DNA of 64,000 nt. Source: Annona cherimola. Taxonomy: Eukaryota; Streptophyta; Magnoliopsida; Magnoliales; Annonaceae. Every line of letters starts with the position of its first letter. Positions within the stretch are counted from its first letter, which is position 1. Below are positions 1-12,500 of this stretch, piece after piece. The stretch spans positions 70,574,224 to 70,638,223 of the forward strand of contig CM059971.1 in NCBI GenBank assembly GCA_030490835.1, read 5' to 3'. The notes under the pieces were generated by a model. The model had not been told where the DNA came from. It did not search any database and worked only from the letters and a program-made list of their open reading frames with translations. A program made the translations under genes and the position numbers.

Positions 1-2
1 AC

Positions 3-92
3 CGGCATCCAAGAGATAATGTTTCTGTCAATCATGCTGGTACACATGTTCAGGCATCTTACAACATGAAATTTGTGACAGGAGAATATTAG
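3..92 (+). CDS. Possible C-terminal exon of a gene cut by the window edge
   Basis: An open frame runs from the left edge to a TAG at 90-92 and would encode about 29 residues ending in FVTGEY. The composition is balanced and not low-complexity, unlike the AT-rich DNA that follows. I do not recognise the protein. An open stretch this short can arise by chance, so this is only a candidate last exon of a gene to the left. Confidence 0.25.
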   Translation, partial: RHPRDNVSVNHAGTHVQASYNMKFVTGEY

Positions 93-2339
93 AAACAGAC
101 GAATGTTTTCATACGCTGCCTTATTGCAAACCCATGCTTTTGCTTACAATACACACTAGCGAGTGATCCAACCCTTTTTCAGCATTGCCGCAAAGAACCA
201 AATTGCTTGCAACCCCTAATTTCGTTTTTGTATCCAAAATCAAAGCATTTCAAGAAAAAGAACTTCTACTGGCCATTTCATCAAACATTTTCCGCCCTTC
301 TAGATGGATACTAAATTTTAAATTCCTAATGATGGTTGAAGTTAATGGTGAGAAGATTCCAATTTTGAAAATCAAAATCAAAATAACACCAAGGTTGAAA
401 AAAGTTCACTTATAATGAAAGCATCCTATGTAGACGTGTATCCTATATGGTTTTAAACAAATGATTTTGACTGAAAGCAGCTAAACAAATAAATTTTAAA
501 CTCATTGGGTGGAATACATTTCACATCATGATCAAGACAGACCAAGATGGGCGGGATTACAGAAAAGACTCGAGGATACCCGGTTACATAGAAGTCTATA
601 TATAGGGTGCTTGGCTCAATGAGTCACTGTCAATAGAAGGAAGCCAGAAGCAAGGTTAGGTGGAGGTCTGCTTTCTTAGAATCTTAAGCCAACTTTTCTT
701 GCAATTGCATCGTGTATGCTTTCAAGATAGTCAAAAACGATAATCATGAAGGCATTAACCCAAGAACATTGCGCTCTTACATGCCTAATCGTACTGATGT
801 TTACTTATTCCTGAATCCTGATCCTCAACTTACACGTTGAAGTGCTCTGTTTGGCGATGGGGAAACGGCTCAAAATACAAATTTCCCCACTTTTCTCACA
901 TGCAACTATCCTGCTTTTTTTATCAAAAAAAAAAAAAAAAAACTATCCTGCTTTTATTTTCCAAAAAAACCATCCTACTTTTAAATTGTCACGCTAGGGG
1001 TGTGTTTCATAACCCAAAAAGCTTTTCAAAACAGAATTTTATGATGGTGTGAAGGTTAACATTTTTGACTAAACATACCAACGAAAGACTTGAATCACAT
1101 ATTCGCGGTGTTTGTCAATAAATAAAATTTTTCATCTAAAATTTTTCAATCTAAAACTGTTTACTCTATAGTACTATCTTAATTGTTTTAATTATTTCTT
1201 TATATCTTCCTATACAAACTATTCTACTCTTCAATCATTTCTACACAATTACCTATACAACTAATATATTTATTTTAACTTTATTTTCTTTATTTATCAT
1301 CATTACCTCTATCGTGTCACATTATTTTCTATCGCTTTAACAACTTTTATACTAAAATTTTTTCATTCTAAAGTTTTATCACTTCCTTGATATACCTTAT
1401 TTTAAAAATATTTATCTTTTTATAAATATTCATACATCCATACAAAAAATTTTAAAACATTTTTATTAAAATAATAAATACATTACATACTTTACAAACT
1501 CATTTCATTATGTTAAAACATGAGTATTTTGGCCTTTAGCTTCTTTTTCGAAGGTCTAGAGACTAATGCCCCAATCTAATTTTGAATTTAAAAATCTTTT
1601 ACATATGTACATACTCACACGCACTTATGTCAATTACATGGTCATTAAGTGATGTTAACCTTTAAAAATATTCAAAATCAAATACTACCTAATTTATATT
1701 CTGTGTTTTATGATAAAATATGTAAACATAATTATTAATATTATTCTGAAATTTAGATCATGGAATGGTATATAAATAAATTTTTTTTAAATTAGTGACC
1801 GCTGATCAACAATGCAAAATTTTTTAAAAAAATATTATTTTATATATAAAAATATTTTTTTCATATATCTCCCTGCGGGGGCTAACAGGAGCGTATATTA
1901 GTTTGATCACTTTTTTGTACAAATATCAATGGTATTTAATTCATATATCAAAATTTATAATTTTTTAATATGTGTGCATATGCTTTTATTTTTAAGAATT
2001 AACAATTTTTGCTGATTAAGTCGTTTTCACCTCCAAGAAGTCTTTATTTTTGAAAATAAATATATATACATATCCAAATATTTAAAATCTTTTATATTAA
2101 TTTAAAACATTTTAACAACATTTTCACTGGAAAAAGAAAAAAAGCCCTTCAACCTTTGCCAGCATAAGCACCCGTCAGCGGGGGCAAACAGGATCAGAGC
2201 TCCTTTTCACGTTGACAGGTGGGCCCAGAGTCCGTGATAACTAAAATACAAATGGTAGACCCCACAAGTCACTGTGGGGAGGAAATGAAAATGGAGAAGC
2301 AAGCTTAGGAACGCTAGAAAGGGAAGTCATCCCTTACTT
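93..2339. other. Left intergenic region
   Basis: No gene is recognisable. A TATA-like CTATATATAGG sits at about 595-605 but no coding sequence follows it. The DNA is AT-rich, with an A-run near 930 and a degraded Tourist-like copy listed separately. The last 150 bases may hold the promoter of the RING gene downstream. Confidence 0.5.
1115..1396 (-). repeat. Degraded Tourist-like MITE
   Basis: The internal order of motifs matches better copies elsewhere in the window (for example 14876-15157 and 45987-46268). These motifs are TTTTCAATC, AATTATTTCTTTATATCTTCCTATACA, TTCAATCATTTCTACACAA, TTTTAACTTTATT, CATCATTACC and TATCACTTCC. Clean terminal repeats and target duplication are no longer visible. 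Confidence 0.5.
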
Positions 2340-2512
2340 TGATTGGGTTGGTGGGTTTTGAGGTTTCAGCTGGAAGCAACCTGCTCTTCTCCTCTCTCTT
2401 TCATATTTATGATCTCTTCTTCCCTCCTCCCAAAAGCCAGAAAGCTCTTTTTCTCCCTTTCTCTCACACAAAATCCCAAACAACAACAACAAGAAAGGTG
2501 GAATTGGGAGAC
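2340..2512 (+). promoter_or_regulatory. Probable 5' UTR of the RING gene
   Basis: This CT-rich stretch is followed by CAACAACAACAAG just before the first in-frame ATG at 2513. Pyrimidine-rich and CAA-rich leaders are common in plant 5' UTRs. No clear TATA box is visible and the transcription start is not defined. Confidence 0.4.
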
Positions 2513-5500
2513 ATGTTACAGAGGCACCACAGCAGATCTTCATACAAAGAAACAATCAAAGGACTCGAGGCTGATATTCAACATGCCAATGCACTGTAAG
2601 TCTGTATCTCTTTCTTCTTTCCTCTCTAATTTAATTCCTTCTGTAAAATCCAGGAAAGTAAGTAGATAGCCGATTTGATCTTTATCATTATTATTTAGGA
2701 TTTTTATTTGTTTGTTGTTCTGGAGATGAATTGGGGTTGGTTTGGATTTTTAGCAAATCTGGGAATGTTCGGTATGAATGTACATGCAGGGCTGCTGCTA
2801 TTCCAAGAGTTTATGGTGGTTCATGTCTTCAGATGAGGCTATCTTGCAGCCCCTTGGCACCCATCTTCCTTTTTTTTACCCAATGGATGGACTGCAGCTA
2901 TATATACGAACTTCCTAGTTATTTGGGTCTCCTCCAAATACTTGTCTACAAGGTAATTAGATGTTCTAATCCATAATTTATTTTCCAACCTTCCTTACAA
3001 CATGAATTTGAATTAAATCAGACAAGGTTGTTTGCATATGTACCCCTTGAGTTTTAATCAAATTGCACTAAACACCAAATGCGCATTAGCACTTCAAACC
3101 AAGGATACCCGTTGTGTTAAAATGAACATGGATGGAACATTAGCAAACAGCATCACAATCAGTATGAATTGACAAAAGTACTCCCAAAAATCCATTACCT
3201 TTACCAAATATTAAAAAATAGTAGAACTCGATTAAAAACTTGGGAATGAAGTATTTTCAGAAATACCTAATAAAATAGAAAAATATTTTTTAATTTTTTA
3301 TGGAAATGAGTTTTCAGGGTATTTTTGTTAATTCACACATATCGACACCATCTGTTGAATTAATGACTATTTTTTATGGACTTTAGCATCAAAGGTACTT
3401 GTGAAATTCGGAAGAAACTTTGGATGTATGTCGGTGAAGGGCAAACGTATCAGGTGTTGGTGCAATTTGATTAAAACTCAAGGCACCTATGCAAAATAGC
3501 CCTTGTACGCATGATTTTTGTGTGTGCGCATTTAGCAAATTGAAGCTAATATGTTTGCCTCTGTACAAATATGATTCTTATGCTGCGTCGTCCCTTGAAT
3601 TATGCAGTTGCAGGTCGATGAGCATATGCCAATGTCATCCCATGATAGGAAAGCCAGCCTCAGGGAGTTCTATGGTTCTCTCTCTCTCTCTCTCTCTCTG
3701 ACATGTTTGCTTATAATTTCTCTCTCATTTTCTACGTGTTTGCTTATAATTTAGGCCTGTTTCAAGTAAACCATCCTGCGCTCAAAATTTTTGATTTTGC
3801 TATATTGCTTTTGGCCTCCAAAAGCTTGTATGACTATTCCTACTAATCCAAGGAGTTTCTGAATCACTCTCAATTCTATGCAGTTTGGGGAGTACTTCAT
3901 AATGTTCTTTATAAAAATTTAAGTCAATTAATGCATAGCTGATGTGCTTTCCTCTTTAGTGCAAAACATGTCTTTCCTTATTTTTGTTTCTTTCTTTTCA
4001 TTTTATTACCTTCGATTGAGTGGTGAGGAATAATCAGTTCTGACTGGTATGCCGGGATTATGACATTTTAGTCTGGGGACCATTTGTTCTAGCCAAAAGA
4101 ATGGCGTTATTGATCAAAATTTGAATTAGCCTGCTTTGCCATTAGTTATGTTAAAACAAATTAGCCTGATTATAAATGAAATATTATGGATATGTGTGAT
4201 TTTTTATCAATAAAGCACAAATTCTAGTGGGGAAAAAGTGAGTTGAAGTAGTTTCAAGAAAAGAAGAAAAGTAATCTTTTCTTGAACATAAATGGTTTCC
4301 ACTTCATTTTGTAACTCAACTGTCATGGACTAATTAATGGCTGTGGGCCTAAACACAAAGATAATTATTTTAAATGCGTGCATTCATGGTTATCTCTTCT
4401 ATCTTTCTTCTATTGTTTATGTTTTGAATAGCTTGCAGCTGTTATATATCCTTCTCTTCAACAACTCCAAGGAGACTTAAAAGAGCTGGAGAAAACAACA
4501 CAGAGACGTGCAGAGAGGCATAGCCGAAAGATTTTTGAAGAGAGGAAGGCTGTAGCTGACAAGGATTCAGAGAGAGAAGATGAATGTGGGATTTGCATGG
4601 AAGCTTGCACCAAGATGGTCATGCCTGATTGTGGCCATGCTATGTGCATGCGTTGCTACCATGACTGGTAATCACTAGTGCCAAAGTTCCTTTCATGACT
4701 TGATTGACTATATATCTTGGTGGTTAAACAAACTCTCTTGAGTCAATTTTATTCACCATGTACATTACATAGCGATGTGTCAAGCCCTACTAACCAAGTT
4801 GTTGCACCCATTTTGATGGGCATTAACTTGACATCTTGAACAAACATTTTCTGAATTGATAATATCTGATGAAAAATCTTAAACTACCAACAATTTCAGT
4901 TCAACTAGTGATAAATTATGAATTCTTGGCCACTGAATTTCAGATTATGTTTCATGCATGATTGGATCAACACGTATTAGATGATTCTAAGAAAATAACT
5001 ATGGAAGCTCACAATGTGGGGACAAAATTGTTTCCACAAATCTACAAGACCAAAAAGCCTCACGATTTCTCATCAAAAAAGCCTTCATGATGTTGTTGAA
5101 AGTTTTACTCTACAATGATCATAGGCATCATGAGGATCTTGAAACCCAAAAATTGTAATATTTAAAATATATATTTAAAATAGTGCAAGAAATTTTCGAG
5201 AGATTTTCCTAAATATACTCACCATGTTTTACCATAATCTCAAATATGCACGTGAATTTTCACAAATCCCAAATAAATGCAAAAATATCCATTCCGTTAA
5301 GACCATTAGGTAAGTTAACAATGGTCCGTTTAAATGCTAGCTACATTTTCATAAATACCCAAAATACTCTTAGTGTAAAATAATAAAAGATGAAATGAAA
5401 TTAGGGCTCTTCGAATTTAGAGCTCGTGTAATTAGGGCAATGGTAAGTTGGCATTCAACTCTTTCAATCCAATCCTAAATTTGATGGGCATGTTAGTAAT

Positions 5501-6122
5501 TTTACGTATCACTAACAATGTTTATTCACATCTGTAATAGAATGAGCATTTTTTGAATTAGATACAAACACAGTAGATATATTTTGGATTTTGAAAACGT
5601 CATGGATATATCTGAGATTAAGGTAAAATGTAATAGATATATTTGAAAAAAGCCCAAATTTTCTAATATGCACCAACCTTACCTCTTATCTGAGGCAAAA
5701 GCTAGTAGCCAAGATGGTGGGAAATATTGAAGTACATATTTCATTCATGAAAATAGAGTTCTGTTACTGGGGATTTTAAACATTGAAACGAGCCTAAGTG
5801 CAAAATAGCAAAGGTTAAAGAATAGCTACAGCATGACCTTATTTTTGAGGACAGATTATATAATTAGTGCATAGATATTGACTATTATAATCATTTTCTG
5901 CTTTTAAATTTCAGGAATATGCGGTCAGAGTCCTGCCCCTTTTGCAGGGGCAGCCTAAAGAGATTCAATTCTGAGGACCTTTGGGTTCTTACTAGCAATG
6001 ATGATGTGATCGACCCAGCAACTTTAGCTAAGGAGAATCTTAGGCGATTTTATATCTACATTGATAGCCTGCCTCTCACAATGCCAGACAATTTTTTCTA
6101 TGTGTATGATTACATAATCTAA
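2513..6122 (+). CDS. AIRP2-like RING-type E3 ubiquitin ligase
   Basis: The five exons are 2513-2595, 2790-2952, 3614-3674, 4439-4667 and 5915-6122, totalling 744 nt and 247 residues. The N-terminal two-thirds contains the family hallmark around LEADIQHAN and the CLQMRLSCSP/QWMDC segments. A short charged helix at residues 115-150 precedes a C3HC4 RING: C152, C155, C167, H169, C172, C175, C186 and C189. The architecture and C-terminus (DLWVLTSND..., ENLRRF..YID.LPL) match the plant AIRP2 family, whose founding Arabidopsis member is a cytosolic E3 promoting abscisic acid responses. Function here is inferred from the family; the exact orthologue is not resolved. The RING would recruit an E2 enzyme and transfer ubiquitin to unknown substrates. 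The start is the first in-frame ATG. Intron 3 uses a weak donor (GTTCTC) running straight into a CT repeat, and intron 4 carries a MITE. No defects were found. Confidence 0.9.
5199..5655. mobile_element. MULE-type foldback MITE in intron 4 of the RING gene
   Basis: The two ends are long inverted repeats of roughly 90-100 bp, for example ACCATAATCTCAAATAT on the left against ACCTTAATCTCAGATAT on the reverse of the right. They flank a short AT-rich core. Flanking 9-mers AAATTTTCG (5190-5198) and AAATTTTCT (5656-5664) match at 8 of 9 positions, the duplication size expected for Mutator-like elements. No coding capacity. Confidence 0.65.
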
Positions 6123-7181
6123 TTTTATCCCACCCTCCTTTTATGAAGCATTTGCCTGGAGAATCAGAGGGAGGCGGATGGGACAACATGGCATGGAGTT
6201 TCTCCATCCTTGTAAATATGGTAGCATGATATATGGAAACAGCAATTCTTCAACTTCGGATTCCTGTGCTTTTTCAATGGAAATTCGAAGAGCATGCAAC
6301 GAATTAAAGCTACGTTCTTAAATGTGAATCCGTTCTTGACATGTCCTGCTTAAATGTCCCCCAAGCTAATAAAAACAATGTTGGCAAGGCAGTTATTCTG
6401 CTATGTAAGAAGTGACTATGAGTATGAAAAGTGTGCGTGTACATACAGTTCTACTACAAGTCTACATGAATGTGTTACCAAGCTGTTAAGAATATTGGTG
6501 TCCCACCTGCGGAAAGTCGATACATATGCATGAAAGAGTGTTGATTTGTATATCTAATAGTCTTTTTTACTAAAAAAACATTCTATCCTTTCCTTTAGTT
6601 TTCCTCCTCAAGATAGTTACTAGCTTGTGTTGGATACATTTTCCCTTGCACGTGAGGTGACCCTGGATTACATGTTTGAGTAATGTCTGAGGATACTATG
6701 TTATTTCATTCTTTTCAGATCTTAAGAGCAAGAAATTATTCGGTTTTTTCTCTGCAAGTAATTCTGCCTTTCACTTGATCATTCCCATTTTAATGAAGCC
6801 GAAGTCCAGAAACTATAAAATGGACGTTCTCATTTTCCTATTGAGCATGCGACGGCAAACATGCACCCATTTAATTACATCATGCGCATGGCGTGCATGA
6901 GTGAAAAACGATACCGTTCCTAGTATTCTTATTCTAATTTCTTTATTAAGCAGTTTATGAAATTCTTTTAATTAAAATTTTGAATGAAATTTTATGAGAC
7001 AAATTCATGATGTGCTTTTTTTTTTTTTTTTTTTTTTTTTTCATGATGTGCTTTTAGGCGATTGATTACTTAACAAGGGACAAGTGTCAAGCATTACTCA
7101 TATTTTTAGCAGTCATATAAAAAGTCTTATATTTTTTATTAACTACACATTAGTATTTTTTCTGAAAAGAATGTTTTCTTT
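6123..7181. other. 3' flank of the RING gene
   Basis: This holds the probable 3' UTR (the first few hundred bases, with an AATAAAAACA near 6368) and then intergenic DNA. A pure T-run of about 24 lies at 7018-7041, with TTCATGATGTGCTTTT on both sides, suggesting a small slippage duplication. No gene seen. Confidence 0.5.
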
Positions 7182-7289
7182 TGGATAATTTGCAACTATA
7201 CTTACATAATTTAACCATAATTACAAATATACCATGCAATTTCAGAAATGACAAATAGCAACAGTATCTTTTGACATAAATTGCAATCA

Positions 7290-8252
7290 TACCCACAGCA
7301 TTATTGGCTCTTCTCTCCGTCATTTCTTCTTCCTAACCTTAGGCCAGAAGCAACACTTTATCACCAATCGACCACACTCAATCCATCGCCAAATAGTAAG
7401 CTGGTGCTCGTCGAACGCAGCAACAACGGTTGGGATTTTGGCTGATAGCCTTTGTTAATGCCGAATTGTAGATGGAAAGCTAGAGAAGAGAAAAAGGCCG
7501 GCTGTGTCTATGGTTTCCCACTGACAGTCAATCAATCGGCTTCGAACACCTAACGGACGTCACCAGAGATGCAGATCTACAAAGCGGTGCCTCTCGTGGC
7601 CGATCACGCGGAGATGAAGGAGATGCGAGAACACTGGCGATGCTTCTGCTAGCAGGGAGTCCTGATCATTTGCGATCGGTCGTTAACAGGGTCGGTTTCC
7701 GACTGCTTGTTACCACTGTTCGATCAGGTGGGGTTTATTTCTGTCATTCGATCAAAAGCTGAAAAGGAGGTGCTGACAAGGCTCATTAATGCGAGAGATA
7801 TTTTGCAATTACCCCTCTATTAGCCACAAGTTCGAGCTCATCACCCTCACCCGCGATTTCGAGCTCATCATCCCCTGTCGTCATGATTTCGAGCTTCTCT
7901 CCCAACTCCCAACCTTCTCTCCCTCTCACGCCTCCCTCCTCCTGTTTCCCTTGTCGCTGGTGACTCATTGCACGCGGAATATTAGGGCTCAGACTTTGCT
8001 GTGGATCATTAACACACAAAGCCATTCGCTATTTCTTGCGCTTGCCTTCCTATGAGTCACACTTGGGAAGGCCAGTAACTCTAGCTTGGAATCCAAAGCT
8101 ACAATAGGGGAAACTTGGAAAGGGGTAGTGCTGCGTGCGATTGGTAAAACAACCAAAACAAGCTTCGTTGGATCAGCAGATGGAGGCAGTGTGAAATCAA
8201 AGATGCCGATTTATACGAGAACTGATTCTATGCTCTTGTAGCACTGTGCATC
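7290..8252. other. Unidentified gene-like stretch inside the MULE-like region
   Basis: This is GC-richer than its surroundings, with short open frames on both strands, but no family is recognisable and no frame stays open for long. It may be captured or decayed host sequence. A tandem motif, TTTCGAGCT(C/T), occurs around 7855-7895. Confidence 0.3.
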
Positions 8253-8803
8253 AATGCTCCTAGGCGCGTATACTTATTTTTAAAATTTTTTTTTATAGAA
8301 CTATTAATTTAAATGTATGTAATATATGTATTAATTTTTACTATTTTTAAAAAGTTTTAAATATTTTTTTCTGATTTTTAAAGATGATGCCACTAATTTT
8401 TAAAAATTAGAAAAAATATTAAAAATTTTCAAAAATAGTAAATATATATATTAAATACACTTAAGGTGTGTATGGGAATAGATAAAACTTTTGATGAAAA
8501 GTTGTAGATAGTAGAAGTTGTCAAATGATGTGATATGATAGGGGTAATGATGAGGAATAAATACGATAAAGTTGAAATAGATAGGTTAGTTGTGCTGGTA
8601 GTTGTGTAGAAATGATTGAAAAGTAGGGTAATTATATAGAAAAATGTTAAGAAATGATTAAAAAATAGGATAATTATGGAGAGTGAAAAGTTTTAAATTG
8701 AAAAATTTTAACTTGATAACTTTTACTTATTACCAAACACACCCTTAGATTAATAATTGTATATAAAAATAAAAAAAAACGAGTGTATGCACCTAGAAGC
8801 ATT
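8253..8803. mobile_element. Palindromic foldback MITE (family F), split by a Tourist-like MITE
   Basis: The outer ends are inverted copies: AATGCTCCTAGGCGCGTATA on the left against AATGCTTCTAGGTGCATACA on the reverse of the right. An AT-rich arm follows with 'attaat', 'aatttttac' and a central mirrored CACTAATTTTT. The right arm is interrupted at 8464-8744 by a Tourist-like element. Other copies are near 21.7, 29.9, 35.2, 36.2, 37.7 and 54.6 kb. Confidence 0.7.
8464..8744 (+). mobile_element. Tourist-like (PIF/Harbinger) MITE
   Basis: Terminal inverted repeats AGGTGTGTATGGG and CCAAACACACCC are flanked by TTA on both sides (8461-8463 and 8745-8747), the target duplication of PIF/Harbinger elements. 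The interior shares the family motifs ACTTTTGATGAAAAGT, GATATGATAGGGGTAATGATG and GAGAGTGAAAAGTTTT with about ten other copies here. It sits inside a family F MITE. Confidence 0.85.
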
Positions 8804-10780
8804 GAGGTTCAATGCTCCTAAGAACATATAATCAGATTCTGATTTATCAAAGAACAACATGAGCAGATTCTGGAGTCTGAAATCTGTAGTTAGATTCCAT
8901 TACAACTGTTCGAAATCACACATGGGCTATGGTGATGGTCGTGTTAGATCTTATAAGATCTAACAGATCTTCTAAATAGATTTTCTAAGATCCTGTAAGG
9001 TGGTCTAATATAATATAATCCTAAAATTCTGTATAAAAGTGGTAGCTCGGTATATTTTGGAATATGATAATTTCTTAAGTAGTTGATTTTCTTTTTATTT
9101 GAGCAAGATGGAAACGCTCTATATAAGTAGGAAAGTCTACGTCCCTCCTACACAAATTTTTCATTTGTTGTTGTTCATTGGCTGCCGGTATTACTGAGAA
9201 AAAGTGCTATAGGATTAGATTTTGCACTCAATTAGATTGTTCATGTTATTCTACTTAAAATCTATGACATTGATGGATTCAAGTGCACTTCCGCATAACC
9301 TAAATTCAAAAGTTTGGTCATTAACCGATTGGTAGGTTGGGGGAGATGGAGAATGGCTATGTCATTGCTGGTGACTTCCATGGGATTTTCCATTGGTTTT
9401 TCTCTTAGCTTTTTGCTTGAGGAGATGTAACGGGGTTTTTGTTTGCTTTTTTCTCGAAGCAGGGCATTGGCAAATCTTTTTTAGATGGTAGATATAGAGA
9501 GTCGTTGGCATCTAGGGCAACTTGATGGCGTCAAAGATGACAGAGAAGGCAAAAAAGATTTGCCGAATGAGGAAGCTAGCAATGTCATCGGGCAAGGAGT
9601 AGTCGCGGAAGTCAAAAAAGAGATAGATGAGCGAAGAAGGGCAGGTACTCCTGTCCCTTGATAGTAACCTGCTAGCAAAATTCGCTTGCATTAATTGTGG
9701 GTTTAATTGCTACATTTTTTTTCTTTTGATCTGATGGCTAGAAATATTCCCACACGGTCCAAATGGCTTGGAGGCATGGTCGATAATAGTAGTTGTTATC
9801 AATTGGTGGGACAAGATCATGATTCACTATTAGGCACACATAAGGGCGAAAGTAGATTTCTCAATTGCATATATATTATTCAAGTTATCTTATTCATATA
9901 TTTATCAATAAAATAGAATATATTATGCATGTTGTTTATATTTTATAAGAATGAATATTATTATTTTGCAATTTAACATTTTTATTGTAATTCAAAATTT
10001 ACATTAATGTCTTTTTTAATGTTGATATACATATTTATCAAGGTTAAATTGTAAATGAAATTATTAAAAAAAATTTACTAATGCTTTTTTAGCGACCCTT
10101 TCATAGGCGGTAGGTGCTACAATAGGTTCGTCTATTTTTTAACCAACCTAAAATAAAATAAAAGAAAAATGCTAAAAATAAGCTATTGAAAAATTTATAA
10201 TATTATAGCAATAAATAGATATTAAAACATTAAAATAAAAATAATAACAAAAACAAAAAGAGAGTCGTCACTCACCTTTTTGGGAAGATTAGGATCCAAA
10301 TATTGCATTAAAAAGAAGATTAGGATTCAAATATTGCATTAAAATGATATAGCATTGGCATTACATAGAGATACGGGTTTTAGGCAATCATACAACTATA
10401 GCATAATAAAAATAAAGATGAGCATTTTTAAGGTATGGCTGGGACGGGTGTAACATGACTGAAGCTTTGGATATTTTTGGATGTTTTCTAGATTGCCGGA
10501 ATAGTGGACAAGAGGCAGTGACGGGTAGAAATTACGTTGGCTGGCTAGGATGGTGGCAGCAGTGACGGTTAGGGAGTTTTCATTTGCAGAGTGGCTGGAA
10601 AGGAGGGAGTGGATAGAGAGGAAGGAGGATGGGCTAGCACGGCTGCCGAGCAGAACAGCGGCTCCTCTTCTCGTTGCTCCTAATTTCTCTGGAAGCTTAT
10701 TCTGTCACTACTCTGAGGGGAGCTCGCAATTTAGAGGCATTTTAGGCTGGTTGGGTGTTGACATGGCATAGTCTAACGGT
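8804..10780. other. Intergenic, possibly containing a degraded LTR
   Basis: From 8942 the sequence begins TGTTAGATC followed by inverted GATCTAACA. It later shows TATATAAGTAGG and ends near 9310 with GTGCACTTCCGCATAACC, all reminiscent of Ty1/copia LTRs, but no clear end or target duplication was found. The stretch 9440-9680 is GC-richer with a broken open frame of unknown identity. 9900-10440 is AT-rich with an imperfect local repeat (AGATTAGGATCCAAATATTGCATT/AGATTAGGATTCAAATATTGCATT near 10295-10345). Confidence 0.3.
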
Positions 10781-11347
10781 GTGTTATGAATAGGCCGAAG
10801 GTAGCCAGTTGGGTTTCTGAGTGGAATGTTTCTCTGTTACACGCATCACAACAAGCTATCCAATCCTGAATTCTTTTTCGCATTCCCTACCAGTAGAAAT
10901 GCTTATTGAATATTGACACTCTTAAATGTGCGCAACACTCCAGCATGCCCCCCAACAACTGATCCGTGAAAATATTGAAATAATGCAAGAATAACCTCGT
11001 GATCTGTCGACTATCTGACCTTTATAATATAAAAGACTATCCAACACCGAATACTTTGGGTGACAGTGAGGATTATCCACAAGGCCAGATCGAATAGCAG
11101 ATAGACTAGGATCATTACGATTAGCCTCTAGCACTCAAGCCATCCAAGGCACAGAAAGTTCAGTCACAGACAAGGCAGATAAAGCCATCTGCCTGGAGAG
11201 GGTATCGGCTACTACATTAGTACTGCCCTTCTTGTATTCCACCGTGAAATCGTATCTAACAAGCTAACAACACCACCCACTCCTAACTCTTGGAGTCCTA
11301 ACCGAACTTTACGACCCAACTGGCTACCTTCGGCCTATTCATGACAC
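10781..11347 (-). pseudogene. Ty3/gypsy pol fragment (RNase H end and integrase start) between inverted repeats
   Basis: On the - strand, codons near 11250-11190 read YDFTVEYKKGSTNVVADTLSR, the conserved end of a gypsy RNase H. Downstream come YSVLDSLLYYKG (residues typical of the pre-integrase region) and MRKRIQDWIACCDAC, the second half of the integrase zinc finger. At least two frameshifts and stops separate these pieces. The fragment is bounded by a 34-bp inverted repeat (10781-10814 and 11314-11347) with one mismatch. The copy is dead; the inverted ends point to a rearrangement or a foldback capture. Confidence 0.7.
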
Positions 11348-12209
11348 AGCGTGGGGCTGTACTCTCTACAACGCTTTGGGCATTTGGATGTCATGTCTCC
11401 TATTATCCATCATCTTCTGCAATGGCACCGGATAAAAGCCATATTCAGCACATACAACTTCGTTGCTTGATGGCCAAGTATTGCCTTGGCATGGTATGAA
11501 TTGTTAGCCAATGCAGATGAATCCAGCAGACTAGCGAGCATCTGCGTCGGGCAGGCGTGCGGGGATGGGTGCGGGTTGTTGATGGATTGCAGCGGGGTTG
11601 CAGCTGTCCCTGGCGGATTCGGTGGTGAGGAAGTCTTTAAGTGGTCGGATCTGGCGGAGGAATTGTTGCTACCGGCAAGATGCTGGATGCAGACATCTGG
11701 ATCGATGGATTGCCTTGCGTTGTTTGGCCAGCCTTGCAGAACATGGCTGCTAGAGGGCAGCCCCTTACTACGGATCGGATTCGATCACGAAGCAGCTTGA
11801 CTAGGATTGCATGACATCTTCATCAAGGGCAGGGTGGTAATGGTGATGAAGCTGCTGCGGTAGATTTGGGCATGGATGCAACAGGGCAGCCATGGGAGAG
11901 GGCGAGTTTTGATGGTGTTAAAGAGTGCAGTCATGGTGGGTTGCTGTCAACGATGGAGTGGAAGATGGCAACCGTAGGCATGCGGTTTTTGTTGCTGTGG
12001 CGATAGAAGAGCAGCTCGGTAATTATTATTCGGTCATTGCAGAACGGCGAGCTTGGCTGGGGATTTTTTTGTGATGGCAATATGGATGTAATGGAACAGC
12101 CAATGCACAACAGTCCTTTTTTTCTTTGGCCCGTATGCAGATGGCTAGTTTGCCGCTGACTTCCTCCAATTTTGAAAATACCATGGGAGGGCCTTCGTTT
12201 AATGGGTAA
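11348..12209. other. Unidentified GC-richer stretch
   Basis: One frame stays open for about 100 codons at 11486-11800 on the + strand. It shows no recognisable domain and no good start context. It may continue the decayed retroelement next to it (gag-like hydrophobic/aromatic spacing) but this is a guess. Confidence 0.25.
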
Positions 12210-12500
12210 GGGTGTGTTTAGTTGAAGGTAAAACTTTTGATGAAAAGTTTTGAGGGTAGAAATTGTCAAATTGATAGAAAATAATGCGATATAATAGGGG
12301 TAATGATGAAGAGTATAGAGAATAAAGTTAAAATAGATAGATTAGTTGTATTGGTAGTTATGTAGAAATGATTGAAAAGTAGGGTAGTTTGTATAGAAAA
12401 ATGTGAAAAAATAATTAAAAAATAGAGTAGTTATGGAGAGTGAAAAGTTTTGATTTGAAAAGTTTTAGTTGACATATTTTGGCCCCAAACAAACATACCC
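12210..12500 (+). mobile_element. Tourist-like MITE
   Basis: Ends GGGTGTGTTTAG and AACAAACATACCC are flanked by TAA (12207-12209 and 12501-12503). The interior carries the full set of family motifs, in the same orientation as the copy at 8464. Confidence 0.85.

Noticed and set aside
9481..9678. Open frame in a GC-richer patch
   Set aside because: No family recognised and stops interrupt the extensions. Insufficient for a gene call.
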